Below are positions 41,418-49,304 of a DNA stretch of 53,041 nt, in pieces. Location: positions 1 to 53,041 of the forward strand of contig NZ_QKWH01000017.1 in the NCBI RefSeq assembly GCF_003244315.1, given 5' to 3'. Origin of the DNA: Xylanimonas oleitrophica (GTDB lineage: Bacteria > Actinomycetota > Actinomycetes > Actinomycetales > Cellulomonadaceae). Position 1 is the stretch's first letter; every line of letters begins with the position of its first letter. Under the pieces are notes generated by a model. The model made no database searches. It saw only the letters and a list, made by a program, of their open reading frames with translations, and was not told the DNA's origin. The position numbers were made by a program, and so were the translations under genes.

Positions 41418-41792
41418 ATGGGCTCACCGATCCGCCGCGAGGTCGGCCAGGTCTTCGTCCCGGTCCGCGACATGGCTTCCGCGGTGCCGTGGTACTGCCG
41501 GCTCCTCGGGCTGCCGGTGGCGACGCCGAGCCACGAGGACACCATCTGCGACCTGCCGATGGATGACGGCCCGGGTGTCGCGCTCGACGCGAACGCTCCC
41601 TTCACGCCGGACGGACCGCCGCGGTTCTTCTGGTGGGCCGACGACCTGGCGGAGGTGGAGCGGCACCTGGTGGGGCTGGGGGTCTCCGAGACCAGCGGTG
41701 TGGTCGACATCGGGTCGGTCGCGTTCCTGCAGTTCCGGGACCCTGACGGCAACCTGCTGATGGTGTGCGAGAGGCGCGGCCCCAGAGCGTGA
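41418..41792 (+). CDS. VOC-family (glyoxalase/bleomycin-resistance fold) protein
   Basis: 124-aa single-domain protein. REVGQVFVPVRDMASAVPWY at the N-terminus and VAFLQFRDPDGNLLMVCE at the C-terminus are the paired beta-alpha-beta-beta-beta modules of the VOC fold, the second including the metal-ligand Glu position. The small size suggests a dimer. The reaction is unknown; relatives include glyoxalase-like and antibiotic-binding proteins. The ATG at 41418 lies 8 nt after TACTGT (41404-41409), so the leader is very short. It begins 56 bp after the last CRISPR repeat; no link to CRISPR is indicated. Confidence 0.8.
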   Translation: MGSPIRREVGQVFVPVRDMASAVPWYCRLLGLPVATPSHEDTICDLPMDDGPGVALDANAPFTPDGPPRFFWWADDLAEVERHLVGLGVSETSGVVDIGSVAFLQFRDPDGNLLMVCERRGPRA

Positions 41793-41802
41793 CACCGCCG
41801 GG

Positions 41803-41819
41803 GCCGCGCCGACCGCGGC
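41803..41819. terminator. Short hairpin between convergent genes
   Basis: GCCGCG/CGCGGC with a 5-nt loop lies between the VOC gene and the end of the convergent bpa gene. Confidence 0.35.
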
Positions 41820-41826
41820 GGCGCCC

Positions 41827-42447
41827 TTACAGGTACTGCCCCGGAGACGGTCGGCCGTCCTCGCCACCGCCCTGCGGCCCGGGTGCGCCGGGGAACCCGC
41901 CGGGGGCCCCGCCGGGCACGCCGGCGCCGGGCGGGAGCCCGCGGCGCATCTGGGTGAGCTGGGCCTGAGCGGCCATCTGCTGGGCGACGAGGGCGGTCTG
42001 GATGCCGTGGAAGAGCCCTTCGAGCCACCCGACGAGCTGTGCCTGGGCGACGCGCAGCTCTGCGTCGGAGGGGGCGGAGTCCTCGCTGAAGGGCAGGGTG
42101 ATGCGGTGCAGCTCGTCCACGAGGTCGGGGGAGAGGCCGTCCTCGAGCTCGTGGATGGAGCGTTCGTGGATCTCGGCGAGGCGGCTGCGTGCGGCCTCGT
42201 CGAGGGGTGCGTCGCGGACCTCGTCGAGCAGCCGCTTGATCATGCCGCCGATGCGCATGACCTTGGCGGGCTCCTCGATGCGGGAGGTGCCGTCGTCCTC
42301 CTCGTCGACGTCGGTGCCGGAGACCTCGGCGCCGTCGGGGGTGACGACGCGCGTCTCGGCGGCCCGGTCGCCGTGGGGCGCGGCGGGCTGGTCGGGGGCG
42401 GCCTGCGCGTCGGCGTCGGCCGGGGTGTGCTCGGGCTGCTCGCTCAT
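41827..42447 (-). CDS. bpa: Bacterial proteasome activator Bpa (PafE)
   Basis: 206-aa ATP-independent activator that forms a dodecameric ring on the 20S proteasome and lets unfolded proteins in. Residues 60-165 are the helical core: EEPAKVMRIGGMIKRLLDEVR, then LAEIHERSIHELEDGLSPDL, AELRVAQAQLVGWLEGLFHGI and QTALVAQQMAAQAQL. The last four residues are GQYL, the docking motif known for Bpa/PafE, reached through a Gly/Pro-rich linker. The first 55 residues are acidic and disordered. An intact GQYL tail implies that the organism has a 20S proteasome, not seen here. It follows the quinone-oxidoreductase gene by 45 bp on the same strand. Confidence 0.9.
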   Translation of the reverse strand: MSEQPEHTPADADAQAAPDQPAAPHGDRAAETRVVTPDGAEVSGTDVDEEDDGTSRIEEPAKVMRIGGMIKRLLDEVRDAPLDEAARSRLAEIHERSIHELEDGLSPDLVDELHRITLPFSEDSAPSDAELRVAQAQLVGWLEGLFHGIQTALVAQQMAAQAQLTQMRRGLPPGAGVPGGAPGGFPGAPGPQGGGEDGRPSPGQYL

Positions 42448-42492
42448 GGGCCCATCCTTGCGCGTGCTGCGCGCGCACGCGGGCTTGTCCGC

Positions 42493-43470
42493 TCAGGGCA
42501 GGAGCAGCACCTTGCCGAACGCCTCCCCGTCCTCGAGCGTGCGCAGGGCCTCCTCCGCCTCGGCGAGCGGCAGGCGGGCGTGGACGACCGGCCGCAGCCG
42601 TCCGTCCTCGACCATGGGCCACACGTGCTGCCCGACGGCGGCCACGAGCGCGGCCTTCTCGGAAGCGGTGCGCGAGCGCAGGGTGGTGCCGGTGACCCAG
42701 GCGCGCTTGGCCATGAGGGCGTTGAGGTCGAGCTCGCCCTTGCGGCCCTGCTGCAGCCCGATGACGACGAGGCGCCCGCCGTGGGCGAGCGCGCGGACGT
42801 TGGCGGGGAGTGCGGCGCCGCCGAGGACGTCGAGGACGACGTCGGCCCCGTGGCCGCCGGTGGCGTCGCGCACGGCGTCCACGAGGTCCTCCCGGCGGTG
42901 GTCGACGACGGCGTGGGCTCCGAGGTCTCGCACGCTGGCGGTGCGCTCGGGCCCTCCGGCGGTGGCGACGACGTGCGCGCCGAGGGCGCGTGCGAGCTGG
43001 ACGGCGATGCTGCCGACGCCGCCGGACCCGCCGTGGACGAGCACGTGCTCGCCGGGCTGGAGGCGGGCGGTGTCGACGAGGTTGGTCCAGGCGGTGCACA
43101 CCGCCTCGGGGAGGGCTGCGGCGTCGACGAGGTCGATGCCGGCGGGGACGGGGAGGGTCTGCGTCTCGCGGGCGGCGACGAGCTCGGCGTACCCGCCGCC
43201 TTCGAGCAGCGCTACCACCTGATCGCCGACACGCCGGGAGGACACGCCGGGACCTACCTGGACCACGGTGCCTGAGACTTCGAGGCCCGGCCAGGGGGGT
43301 GCACCCTCGGGCGGTGGGTACTTTCCGGCGCGTTGCAGCAGGTCAGCGCGGTTCACGCCGGCGGCGGCGACCTGGACGATCACCTCACCCGTCCTGGGGG
43401 CGGGCGCGATCTCATCCCCTAGAGAGAGTTTCCCTGGACCATGTTGTCCCGATATCGTGACGGCTCGCAC
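42493..43470 (-). CDS. NADPH:quinone oxidoreductase-like, zinc-independent MDR protein
   Basis: 325-aa medium-chain dehydrogenase/reductase. VAAAGVNRADLLQRAGKYPPP near residue 40 is the quinone-oxidoreductase signature, with none of the zinc ligands of alcohol dehydrogenases. VLVHGGSGGVGSIAVQLARALGAHV near residue 145 (described here by its G-x-G-G-V-G core) binds NADPH. The frame is open to 43530, but GTG 43470 is preferred: it gives the standard N-terminus (RAVTISG) and TAGGCT lies 8 nt upstream, i.e. an almost leaderless transcript. Likely first gene of an operon with bpa. Confidence 0.85.
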   Translation of the reverse strand: MRAVTISGQHGPGKLSLGDEIAPAPRTGEVIVQVAAAGVNRADLLQRAGKYPPPEGAPPWPGLEVSGTVVQVGPGVSSRRVGDQVVALLEGGGYAELVAARETQTLPVPAGIDLVDAAALPEAVCTAWTNLVDTARLQPGEHVLVHGGSGGVGSIAVQLARALGAHVVATAGGPERTASVRDLGAHAVVDHRREDLVDAVRDATGGHGADVVLDVLGGAALPANVRALAHGGRLVVIGLQQGRKGELDLNALMAKRAWVTGTTLRSRTASEKAALVAAVGQHVWPMVEDGRLRPVVHARLPLAEAEEALRTLEDGEAFGKVLLLP

Positions 43471-43666
43471 ACCGAAAGAGCCTAGCGACGTGCGCCCGAC
43501 CAGGGCAGACGTGGGTTCCGAGGCGGGCAAGCACGGTGTCTGACGGCGGCGGGACCACCGCCCGGTCGGTGCCGTGCTCGCGGGGTCGGCGGCTGCGCCA
43601 GCACCGTCGACACGACAAGAGGCAGACGACCGTCGCGCGGGGCGTCAGAGGAAAGAAGAGGTGTCC

Positions 43667-46600
43667 ATGCTTCGCAGGTTGGGCGTGCGCGGGAAGATCC
43701 TCGCGACACTCGCCGTGCCGGTCCTCGTGCTGCTGCTCGGTGCTGCGTGGATCTCGTGGGGGTCCTACCAGGATGCTCGCCGAGCCGAGCAGACCTCGCA
43801 GCTCGTGCGCTCCCTGGAGCTGCAGGACCGCGCCGGTACGGCGTTCGCCCAGGAGCGTGCGCTGAGCATCGCGATGTCGCTCGGCATCACGGGGGCGCGG
43901 TCGCAGCTGAACGTGGCGCAGGCCGAGACCGACGAGGCGCTCCGGGAGCGCAACGCGGCGCTGGCCGAGCTGGACACCAGCGCGCTCGACCCTCGCGTCG
44001 GCCAGGCGGTGCGCCGCACGATGCTCGACGTCGGCTCGGTGGACCTGCTGCAGAAGCAGGTCCTGGACGGCTCCATCACGGAGGGCGAGGCGACGCAGAA
44101 GTACAACGCGTTCATCCAGAACGCCCTCGAGGTGCCCCGCATCCTCGCCGAGACCACCCTCGACCGTGACCTCGCGCCGCGCATCGAGGCGTACATCGCT
44201 CTGGACGAGGTGCTGCTGAGCAACACGGAGGAGCGCCCGGTCGTGGCCGCAGCCCTCCAGCGGGCGGCGACGGGGCAGGAGATCACGCCCGCGCTGGCCC
44301 AGCGCCTGTCCACGGTGATCCGTCAGACGGACCAGCTGCACACCGACGCCGGTACCGCGCTGGACCGCATCCCGGGCCGCCACCTGGTGCCCACGTTCTC
44401 GGGTCACTTCGGCCAGATCCGTTCGGCGGTGCTGGCGAACGACTTCGGCCGCATCGACCCGGAGGTCGCGCAGGGCTGGGGCGACCTGTCCAGCGACTGG
44501 GTCGACCGCGCGAACGTCTCGCGTGACGAGGTCCGTCAGGAGACCGGCGCGTTCGCCCAGCGCCTGGCCGACGACGCCCGGCAGCAGACGTTCCTGACGG
44601 CCGGCTCGGTGTTCGGCGTCGTGATCCTGTCGCTCCTCTTCGCGATCTTCATCGCCCGCCGCATCGTGATGCCGCTGCGGCGCCTGACGGCGGCCACGGC
44701 CGAGGTGCGTCAGCGCCTGCCGCGCATGGTGGAGCAGATGGCGGTGCCGGGCCAGGAGCCGTCGGTGGACCTGATCCAGATCCCCGTCGAGTCCCGCGAC
44801 GAGATCGGCCGTCTGGCGTCTGCGTTCAACGACGTGAACGTGACCACGATGGAGGTCGCCCGCGAGCAGGCCGCTCTCCGTGGCTCGATCGCGGAGATGT
44901 TCGTCAACGTGGCCCGTCGTGACCAGGTGCTCCTCAACCGCCAGCTCGCGTTCCTCGACGAGCTGGAGCGGTCGGAGGAGGACCCGTCGACGCTGTCGAA
45001 CCTGTTCCGCCTCGACCACCTCGCGACGCGTATGCGTCGTAACGCCGAGTCGCTCCTGGTCCTCGCCGGCATCGACTCGGGCCGTCGCGTGCGCCAGCCG
45101 ATGCCGGTCTCCGACGTGATCCGTACGGCGTCGTCCGAGATCGAGCTGTACGACCGCGTCCGCCTCGACCTGACGGTCGACCCGATGATGCTGGGCCACA
45201 ACGCCCTCAACGCCGCGCACCTGCTGGCGGAGCTGCTGGAGAACGCGACGATGTTCTCCGAGCCGCACACGCCGGTGGAGGTGTCCACGAACCGCGACCA
45301 GCGCGGCGTCGTCGTCACGGTGCGCGACCACGGTCTGGGCATGGCGCCCGACGAGATCGCGGAGGCGAACCGCAAGGTGGCCAGCCGCTCGGCGCAGGAC
45401 GCCGTCGGCGCCCAGCGCCTGGGCCTGTACGTGGTGGGTCGTCTGGCCGACCGCCTGGGTGCGGTCATCACGTTCGACAACGGGCCGGACGGCACGGGCA
45501 CGGTCGTGACGGTGGTGTTCCCGTCGCAGCTGTTCCTGCCGGACGAGGCGGTGCCGCTGCCGCAGCCGACGGACCCGCTGGAGGCGTCCACGCAGCGCGA
45601 GGTCGCGAGCCTCGGCCACGGCGGCCCCTCGGTCACGGGCCCGCACACGGCCACGGTGCCGGTCGCGGGGGCGTTCGGTCAGCACCCGGAGCTGCCGTCG
45701 CTGGCGGAGACGGGCGCACCGTACGCGCCGTCGCCCGCCTACGAGACCCCGGCGTACGAGCAGCCGGCGGCCCGCGCGGCCGCCCCGCTGGTGGAGCCGG
45801 AGCCCCCGGTCGCGGTCCCGGTGGACCTCGATGCGCTCACGGACGGCACGACGGCGACCGGGATGCCGCGTCGTCGTACGGCCCGCCCGGAGCCGGAGGA
45901 CACGGGTGCGGTGGTGCTGCCCCCGATCGAGACGCCCGAGCTGCCCACGAACCTGACGCTCGACGACTCGTGGACCCCGCCGTCCGATGTCGAGGCCAGC
46001 GGTCGCTCCCTGCCGAGCCGGCAGCGCAGCGCCCAGCAGGCCGACTCGCTGCCGGAGCCGGCGCCTGTCTCAGCGCCCGTGCTGGCCGTCGACCAGCGCA
46101 CGGGTCTGTTCTCGAGCTTCCGCTCGCTGAGCGGCATCGAGCCGGACCCTGCGGAGACGGGTTCGCTCCACCTGGAGGGCTCCGGTGACGACCCGGCGGC
46201 CCTGCCGGAGCCGCTGACGGCACCGCAGGTCGCAGTGGCCGAGACGCCTGCTCCCGCCCCGGTGCGCCCCGCGCCGGAGCCTCAGCGCCACTCTCAGGAG
46301 CAGCAGGCTCATGAGCACCGCGCTCACGAGCACCGCGCCCCGGAGCAGCGTGCGCCGGAGCAGCGGGTCGAGGCGTTCCGTCCGCAGGAGCAGTACGCCC
46401 CCGAGCAGCAGGCGCCGACGAACCCGTTCTCGCCCGTGCGTGCCCCCGAGGAGCCGGCGGCCGAGGCTCAGCCGGCCGCGGCCGGGGCGCCGACCGCCGG
46501 TGACGGGCTGCCTGCCTTCGAGGAGCTGATGGCGGACCTGCCGTCGCGCCGCAGCCCCCGAGACTCCCAGGGTGCTCGCAAGCGTGGCCTGTTCGGTCGG

Positions 46601-47368
46601 CGTCCGGAGGACTCGCCCGCTACGACGGCTTTCCCGGCGCAGCAGTCGGAGGCGTCCGAGGGCCCGTTCGCCCCGGTGAGCGAGCCGACGCCGGCCCCCG
46701 TGGCCGCCGTTCCGGCGGCTCCGGCGCGTGCGTCGGTGCTCAACCAGCAGCAGCCGGCCCCGCAGGCGTCTGTGGCCGCCCCTGCACAGCCCAGCCCCGT
46801 GCCGGCTCCGGCGATCCCGCAGCCGCAGCACGACTCGGTGCCGTACACGCCCGCTCCGGCGGCGTTCGAGCCTGCTGGTACGCCGGCGGGTACGCGCACC
46901 ACCACCAGCTCTTCCCGTGGCGGCTCTGCTCTGCCGCTGCGCTCCGCCTCGACCGACGCGGTGGCGGATCCGCTCGACCCGCAGTACGTCCCCGACACCG
47001 TCGAGGCACGCTCCGAGTGGATGGCGTCGGCCGTCCTCTACGAGGAGATGTCCTCGCTGCTGCGCCGCGGTGTCTTCGAGGAAGAGAGCGTGACTCCGAC
47101 GAACGACGACACCTACCGCCCGCTCGCCGTCGCCCCGGCCGAGGGCCACGGGCTGGTGCGCCGCACCTCGCGTGCTGCCGAGCGGGTCAGCCCGGCAGAC
47201 CGCTTCACCGCCCGCATCGAGCGGGATCCCGAGCAGCTGCGTTCGCGGCTGTCGGCATTCCAGTCGGCCACCGCCCGCGGTCGTGCCGAAGGAGATGGCG
47301 ACGGGGGCTCGACGTGGGCACCCAGAACCGTGAATGATGGCGACCGATCGGCGCCGCAGACGCACTGA
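43667..47368 (+). CDS. Conservon sensor kinase-like protein CvnA (NIT-HAMP-HATPase)
   Basis: 1233-aa membrane protein. TM1 is near residues 13-32 (ILATLAVPVLVLLLGAAWIS), then an extracytoplasmic NIT (nitrate/nitrite-sensing) helical domain to about 300, TM2 near 308-330 (SVFGVVILSLLFAIFIA), HAMP to about 400, and a HATPase_c domain with N box LLAELLENATMFSEP near 519, DHGLGMAPDE near 554 and GLYVVGRLADRLG near 585. No clear phosphoacceptor H box is seen. From about 625 to 1180 the protein is disordered, rich in Pro, Ala, Gln and Glu (a QEHRAHEH-type tract near 885). First gene of the cvnABCD unit; in Streptomyces such units form a membrane complex like eukaryotic GPCR signalling. Confidence 0.9.
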   Translation: MLRRLGVRGKILATLAVPVLVLLLGAAWISWGSYQDARRAEQTSQLVRSLELQDRAGTAFAQERALSIAMSLGITGARSQLNVAQAETDEALRERNAALAELDTSALDPRVGQAVRRTMLDVGSVDLLQKQVLDGSITEGEATQKYNAFIQNALEVPRILAETTLDRDLAPRIEAYIALDEVLLSNTEERPVVAAALQRAATGQEITPALAQRLSTVIRQTDQLHTDAGTALDRIPGRHLVPTFSGHFGQIRSAVLANDFGRIDPEVAQGWGDLSSDWVDRANVSRDEVRQETGAFAQRLADDARQQTFLTAGSVFGVVILSLLFAIFIARRIVMPLRRLTAATAEVRQRLPRMVEQMAVPGQEPSVDLIQIPVESRDEIGRLASAFNDVNVTTMEVAREQAALRGSIAEMFVNVARRDQVLLNRQLAFLDELERSEEDPSTLSNLFRLDHLATRMRRNAESLLVLAGIDSGRRVRQPMPVSDVIRTASSEIELYDRVRLDLTVDPMMLGHNALNAAHLLAELLENATMFSEPHTPVEVSTNRDQRGVVVTVRDHGLGMAPDEIAEANRKVASRSAQDAVGAQRLGLYVVGRLADRLGAVITFDNGPDGTGTVVTVVFPSQLFLPDEAVPLPQPTDPLEASTQREVASLGHGGPSVTGPHTATVPVAGAFGQHPELPSLAETGAPYAPSPAYETPAYEQPAARAAAPLVEPEPPVAVPVDLDALTDGTTATGMPRRRTARPEPEDTGAVVLPPIETPELPTNLTLDDSWTPPSDVEASGRSLPSRQRSAQQADSLPEPAPVSAPVLAVDQRTGLFSSFRSLSGIEPDPAETGSLHLEGSGDDPAALPEPLTAPQVAVAETPAPAPVRPAPEPQRHSQEQQAHEHRAHEHRAPEQRAPEQRVEAFRPQEQYAPEQQAPTNPFSPVRAPEEPAAEAQPAAAGAPTAGDGLPAFEELMADLPSRRSPRDSQGARKRGLFGRRPEDSPATTAFPAQQSEASEGPFAPVSEPTPAPVAAVPAAPARASVLNQQQPAPQASVAAPAQPSPVPAPAIPQPQHDSVPYTPAPAAFEPAGTPAGTRTTTSSSRGGSALPLRSASTDAVADPLDPQYVPDTVEARSEWMASAVLYEEMSSLLRRGVFEEESVTPTNDDTYRPLAVAPAEGHGLVRRTSRAAERVSPADRFTARIERDPEQLRSRLSAFQSATARGRAEGDGDGGSTWAPRTVNDGDRSAPQTH

Positions 47369-47442
47369 TCCCTGCGCCGGTGCGGCGGGACGGGGGGCTT
47401 GGAGCCCGTCGACCGCCAACGGCGTCCTGACGAGGAGGAAGA

Positions 47443-47892
47443 GTGACCCTCAGCACCGAAGCGACCAATTTCGGATGGCTTCTGGACAACTTCGTGCGCA
47501 CCGTCCCGGGGAGCCGCCACACGCTGGTGGTCTCGGCAGACGGTCTGCTCATGGCGATGTCCGACCAGCTCGACCGCACGAGCGGTGACCAGCTGGCCGC
47601 CATCGTGTCGGGCATGTCCAGCCTGACGCGCGGCGCCTCGCGCCAGCTCAACGGCGGCAACGTCCGCCAGGCGGTCGTCGAGATGGACAACGGCTTCCTG
47701 TTCCTGATGAACGTCTCGAACGGCTCGGTGCTCGCCGTGGTCGCGGAGGCGTCGTGCGACATCGGCCTCATCGGCTACGAGATGGCCCTGCTGGTGTCGC
47801 GCACGGAGCAGACGCTCACCCCGCAGCTCATCTCCGAGATGCGTGGCAGCCTGCCGGTCGAGGGTGCGGCCCGCACCACGTCGGTGGGATGA
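47443..47892 (+). CDS. Roadblock/LC7-domain protein CvnB
   Basis: 149-aa protein of the Roadblock/LC7 superfamily, which acts as a GTPase regulator (MglB-like). The fold shows as FGWLLDNFVRTVPGSRHTLV, VSADGLLMAMSDQLDR, LTRGASRQLNGGNVRQAVVE and LAVVAEASCDIGLIGYEM. It is the second conservon gene; it should dimerise and act on the GTPase encoded two genes later. GAGGAGGAAGA precedes the GTG at 47443. It ends 10 bp before the DUF742 gene. Confidence 0.92.
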   Translation: MTLSTEATNFGWLLDNFVRTVPGSRHTLVVSADGLLMAMSDQLDRTSGDQLAAIVSGMSSLTRGASRQLNGGNVRQAVVEMDNGFLFLMNVSNGSVLAVVAEASCDIGLIGYEMALLVSRTEQTLTPQLISEMRGSLPVEGAARTTSVG

Positions 47893-47902
47893 GGTAGCGC
47901 CG

Positions 47903-48325
47903 ATGTCGTACGGATCCCACGGAGCAGAGCGTCCTGGACCTCACGCCGGTGACGGCTACGAGGCTGCCACGGTGCGCCCCTACGCCGTCACGGGCGGGCG
48001 AGTGCGCTCGGCGATGTCCGACCTGCCGCTCGAGGCGCTCGTCGAGGTCCTCCCCGGCGCAGTCTCGGGTCAGGGTCTGACGCCGGAGAAGCGCGCCATC
48101 CTGCAGCACGCGGCCCACACGTACGTCTCGATCGCCGAGCTCTCGGCCCTGCTGCGGCTGCCCCTGGGCGTCGTCCGCATCCTCGTGGCGGACATGCAGG
48201 AGGAGGGCCACATCACCGTGCACACCTCGACCCCGGTGAACGTCCACACGGGGCACGGAAGCACCCAGTCGGGCCTGTCCCTGAGCGTCTTGGAGAGTGT
48301 TCTCAATGGCATTTCCGCCCTCTGA
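47903..48325 (+). CDS. DUF742 protein CvnC
   Basis: 140-aa protein of the DUF742 family, third component of conservons. VRPYAVTGGRVR near residue 25 is the family's N-terminal signature; RAILQHAAHTYVSIAELSAL and LPLGVVRILVADMQEEGHI form a winged-helix-like core. DNA binding has not been shown for the family to my knowledge. It overlaps the GTPase gene by 20 nt. ATG at 47903 is chosen since the family motif follows about 20 residues later. Confidence 0.9.
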   Translation: MSYGSHGAERPGPHAGDGYEAATVRPYAVTGGRVRSAMSDLPLEALVEVLPGAVSGQGLTPEKRAILQHAAHTYVSIAELSALLRLPLGVVRILVADMQEEGHITVHTSTPVNVHTGHGSTQSGLSLSVLESVLNGISAL

Positions 48326-49193
48326 CCGCGCAACCGGCCAGGCGCCCGGCGGTCTTGCACCCAGCTGGGCTCCGGTGAGCCAGGGCGGTGGCGCGGGCTT
48401 CGGTGGCTCCGGTTCCGGTGTCCCGGCTCCCGCGGCCGCCCCGCAGGCGAGCGCGCCGGCCCGCACCAGCGTCCTGTCCGGTCCTGGCGCTCCGGCGCCG
48501 GCCGCTCCGACGGCCCAGGCGGGCCAGCCCGGCACGGGTACCGCTCCGATGGCGCAGGCTCCCGCCCGTCAGGGGGCGCCTGCCCCGGCTGCGGGCCAGG
48601 CGCCTGCGTCGGCTCCGGCCCCGGACCGTGCTGCTCCGACGGTCGTCAAGATCGTCGTGGCGGGTGGCTTCGCCGTCGGCAAGACGACGTTCATCGGCTC
48701 GATCTCCGACGTGGAGCCCCTCAACACCGAGGCTGCCATGACGGAGCACTCGGTGGGCGTGGACGACGCGGGTGGCGTGACGGACCGCAAGACGACCACG
48801 ACGGTCGCGATGGACTTCGGTCGTGTCTCGCTGCCGGGCAACCTGTGGCTGTACCTGTTCGGCACGCCGGGCCAGGACCGCTTCCTGTTCATGTGGGACG
48901 ACCTGGTGCGTGGCGCGATCGGTGCCGTGGTGCTGGTCGACACGGACCGTCTCGAGCAGTGCTTCCCGGCGATCGACTACTTCGAGTCGCGCAACATCCC
49001 GTTCGTCGTCGGTGTGAACTGCTTCGACGGCGTGGCCAAGCACCGCCTGGAGGACGTGCGCGAGGCGCTGCAGATCCCGGCGCACGTGCCGATGCTGTAC
49101 ACGGACGCGCGCTCGCGTGCGGCGACGAAGCAGACGCTCATCTCGCTCGTGCAGCTGGCGATGCGCCAGCTGCGTGCGGGGGCGGGTTCCTGA
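48306..49193 (+). CDS. Conservon GTPase CvnD with Pro/Ala-rich N-terminus
   Basis: 295-aa Ras-like/MglA-like small GTPase. The P-loop is VAGGFAVGKTTFIGS near residue 120, switch I contains TEHSVGVD, the G3 motif is LFGTPGQDRF (with GTPGQ instead of DTAGQ) near residue 183, and VVGVNCFDG takes the place of NKxD. ATG 48306 is used, with GGAGAG 8 nt upstream; GTG 48297 is possible but overlaps that site. About 115 residues of Ala/Pro/Gly/Gln precede the GTPase core, whereas usual CvnD proteins are about 190 aa in total. Overlaps the DUF742 gene. A terminator follows. Confidence 0.9.
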   Translation: MAFPPSDRATGQAPGGLAPSWAPVSQGGGAGFGGSGSGVPAPAAAPQASAPARTSVLSGPGAPAPAAPTAQAGQPGTGTAPMAQAPARQGAPAPAAGQAPASAPAPDRAAPTVVKIVVAGGFAVGKTTFIGSISDVEPLNTEAAMTEHSVGVDDAGGVTDRKTTTTVAMDFGRVSLPGNLWLYLFGTPGQDRFLFMWDDLVRGAIGAVVLVDTDRLEQCFPAIDYFESRNIPFVVGVNCFDGVAKHRLEDVREALQIPAHVPMLYTDARSRAATKQTLISLVQLAMRQLRAGAGS

Positions 49194-49237
49194 CGGAGTC
49201 CTGACTCCGGGGGAGCCCGTCTCAGGGCGTCCCGACG

Positions 49238-49275
49238 ACGGCGGGCCGGCGACCACATGGTCGCCGGCCCGCCGT
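49238..49275. terminator. Bidirectional terminator conservon/GH13 gene
   Basis: A perfect 17-bp stem (49238-49254 and 49259-49275), loop ACAT, between the convergent cvnD and GH13 genes. Confidence 0.85.
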
Positions 49276-49304
49276 GGTCGTACCCAGGGTCGGTCAGGCG
49301 CCGC

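Noticed and set aside
37839-41427. Long minus-strand open frames with repeated SSPLMRGA and LIPAHAGST peptides
   Set aside because: These are translations of the CRISPR repeats in their three antisense frames. The 61-bp period is not a multiple of three, so the peptides cycle; they are not proteins.
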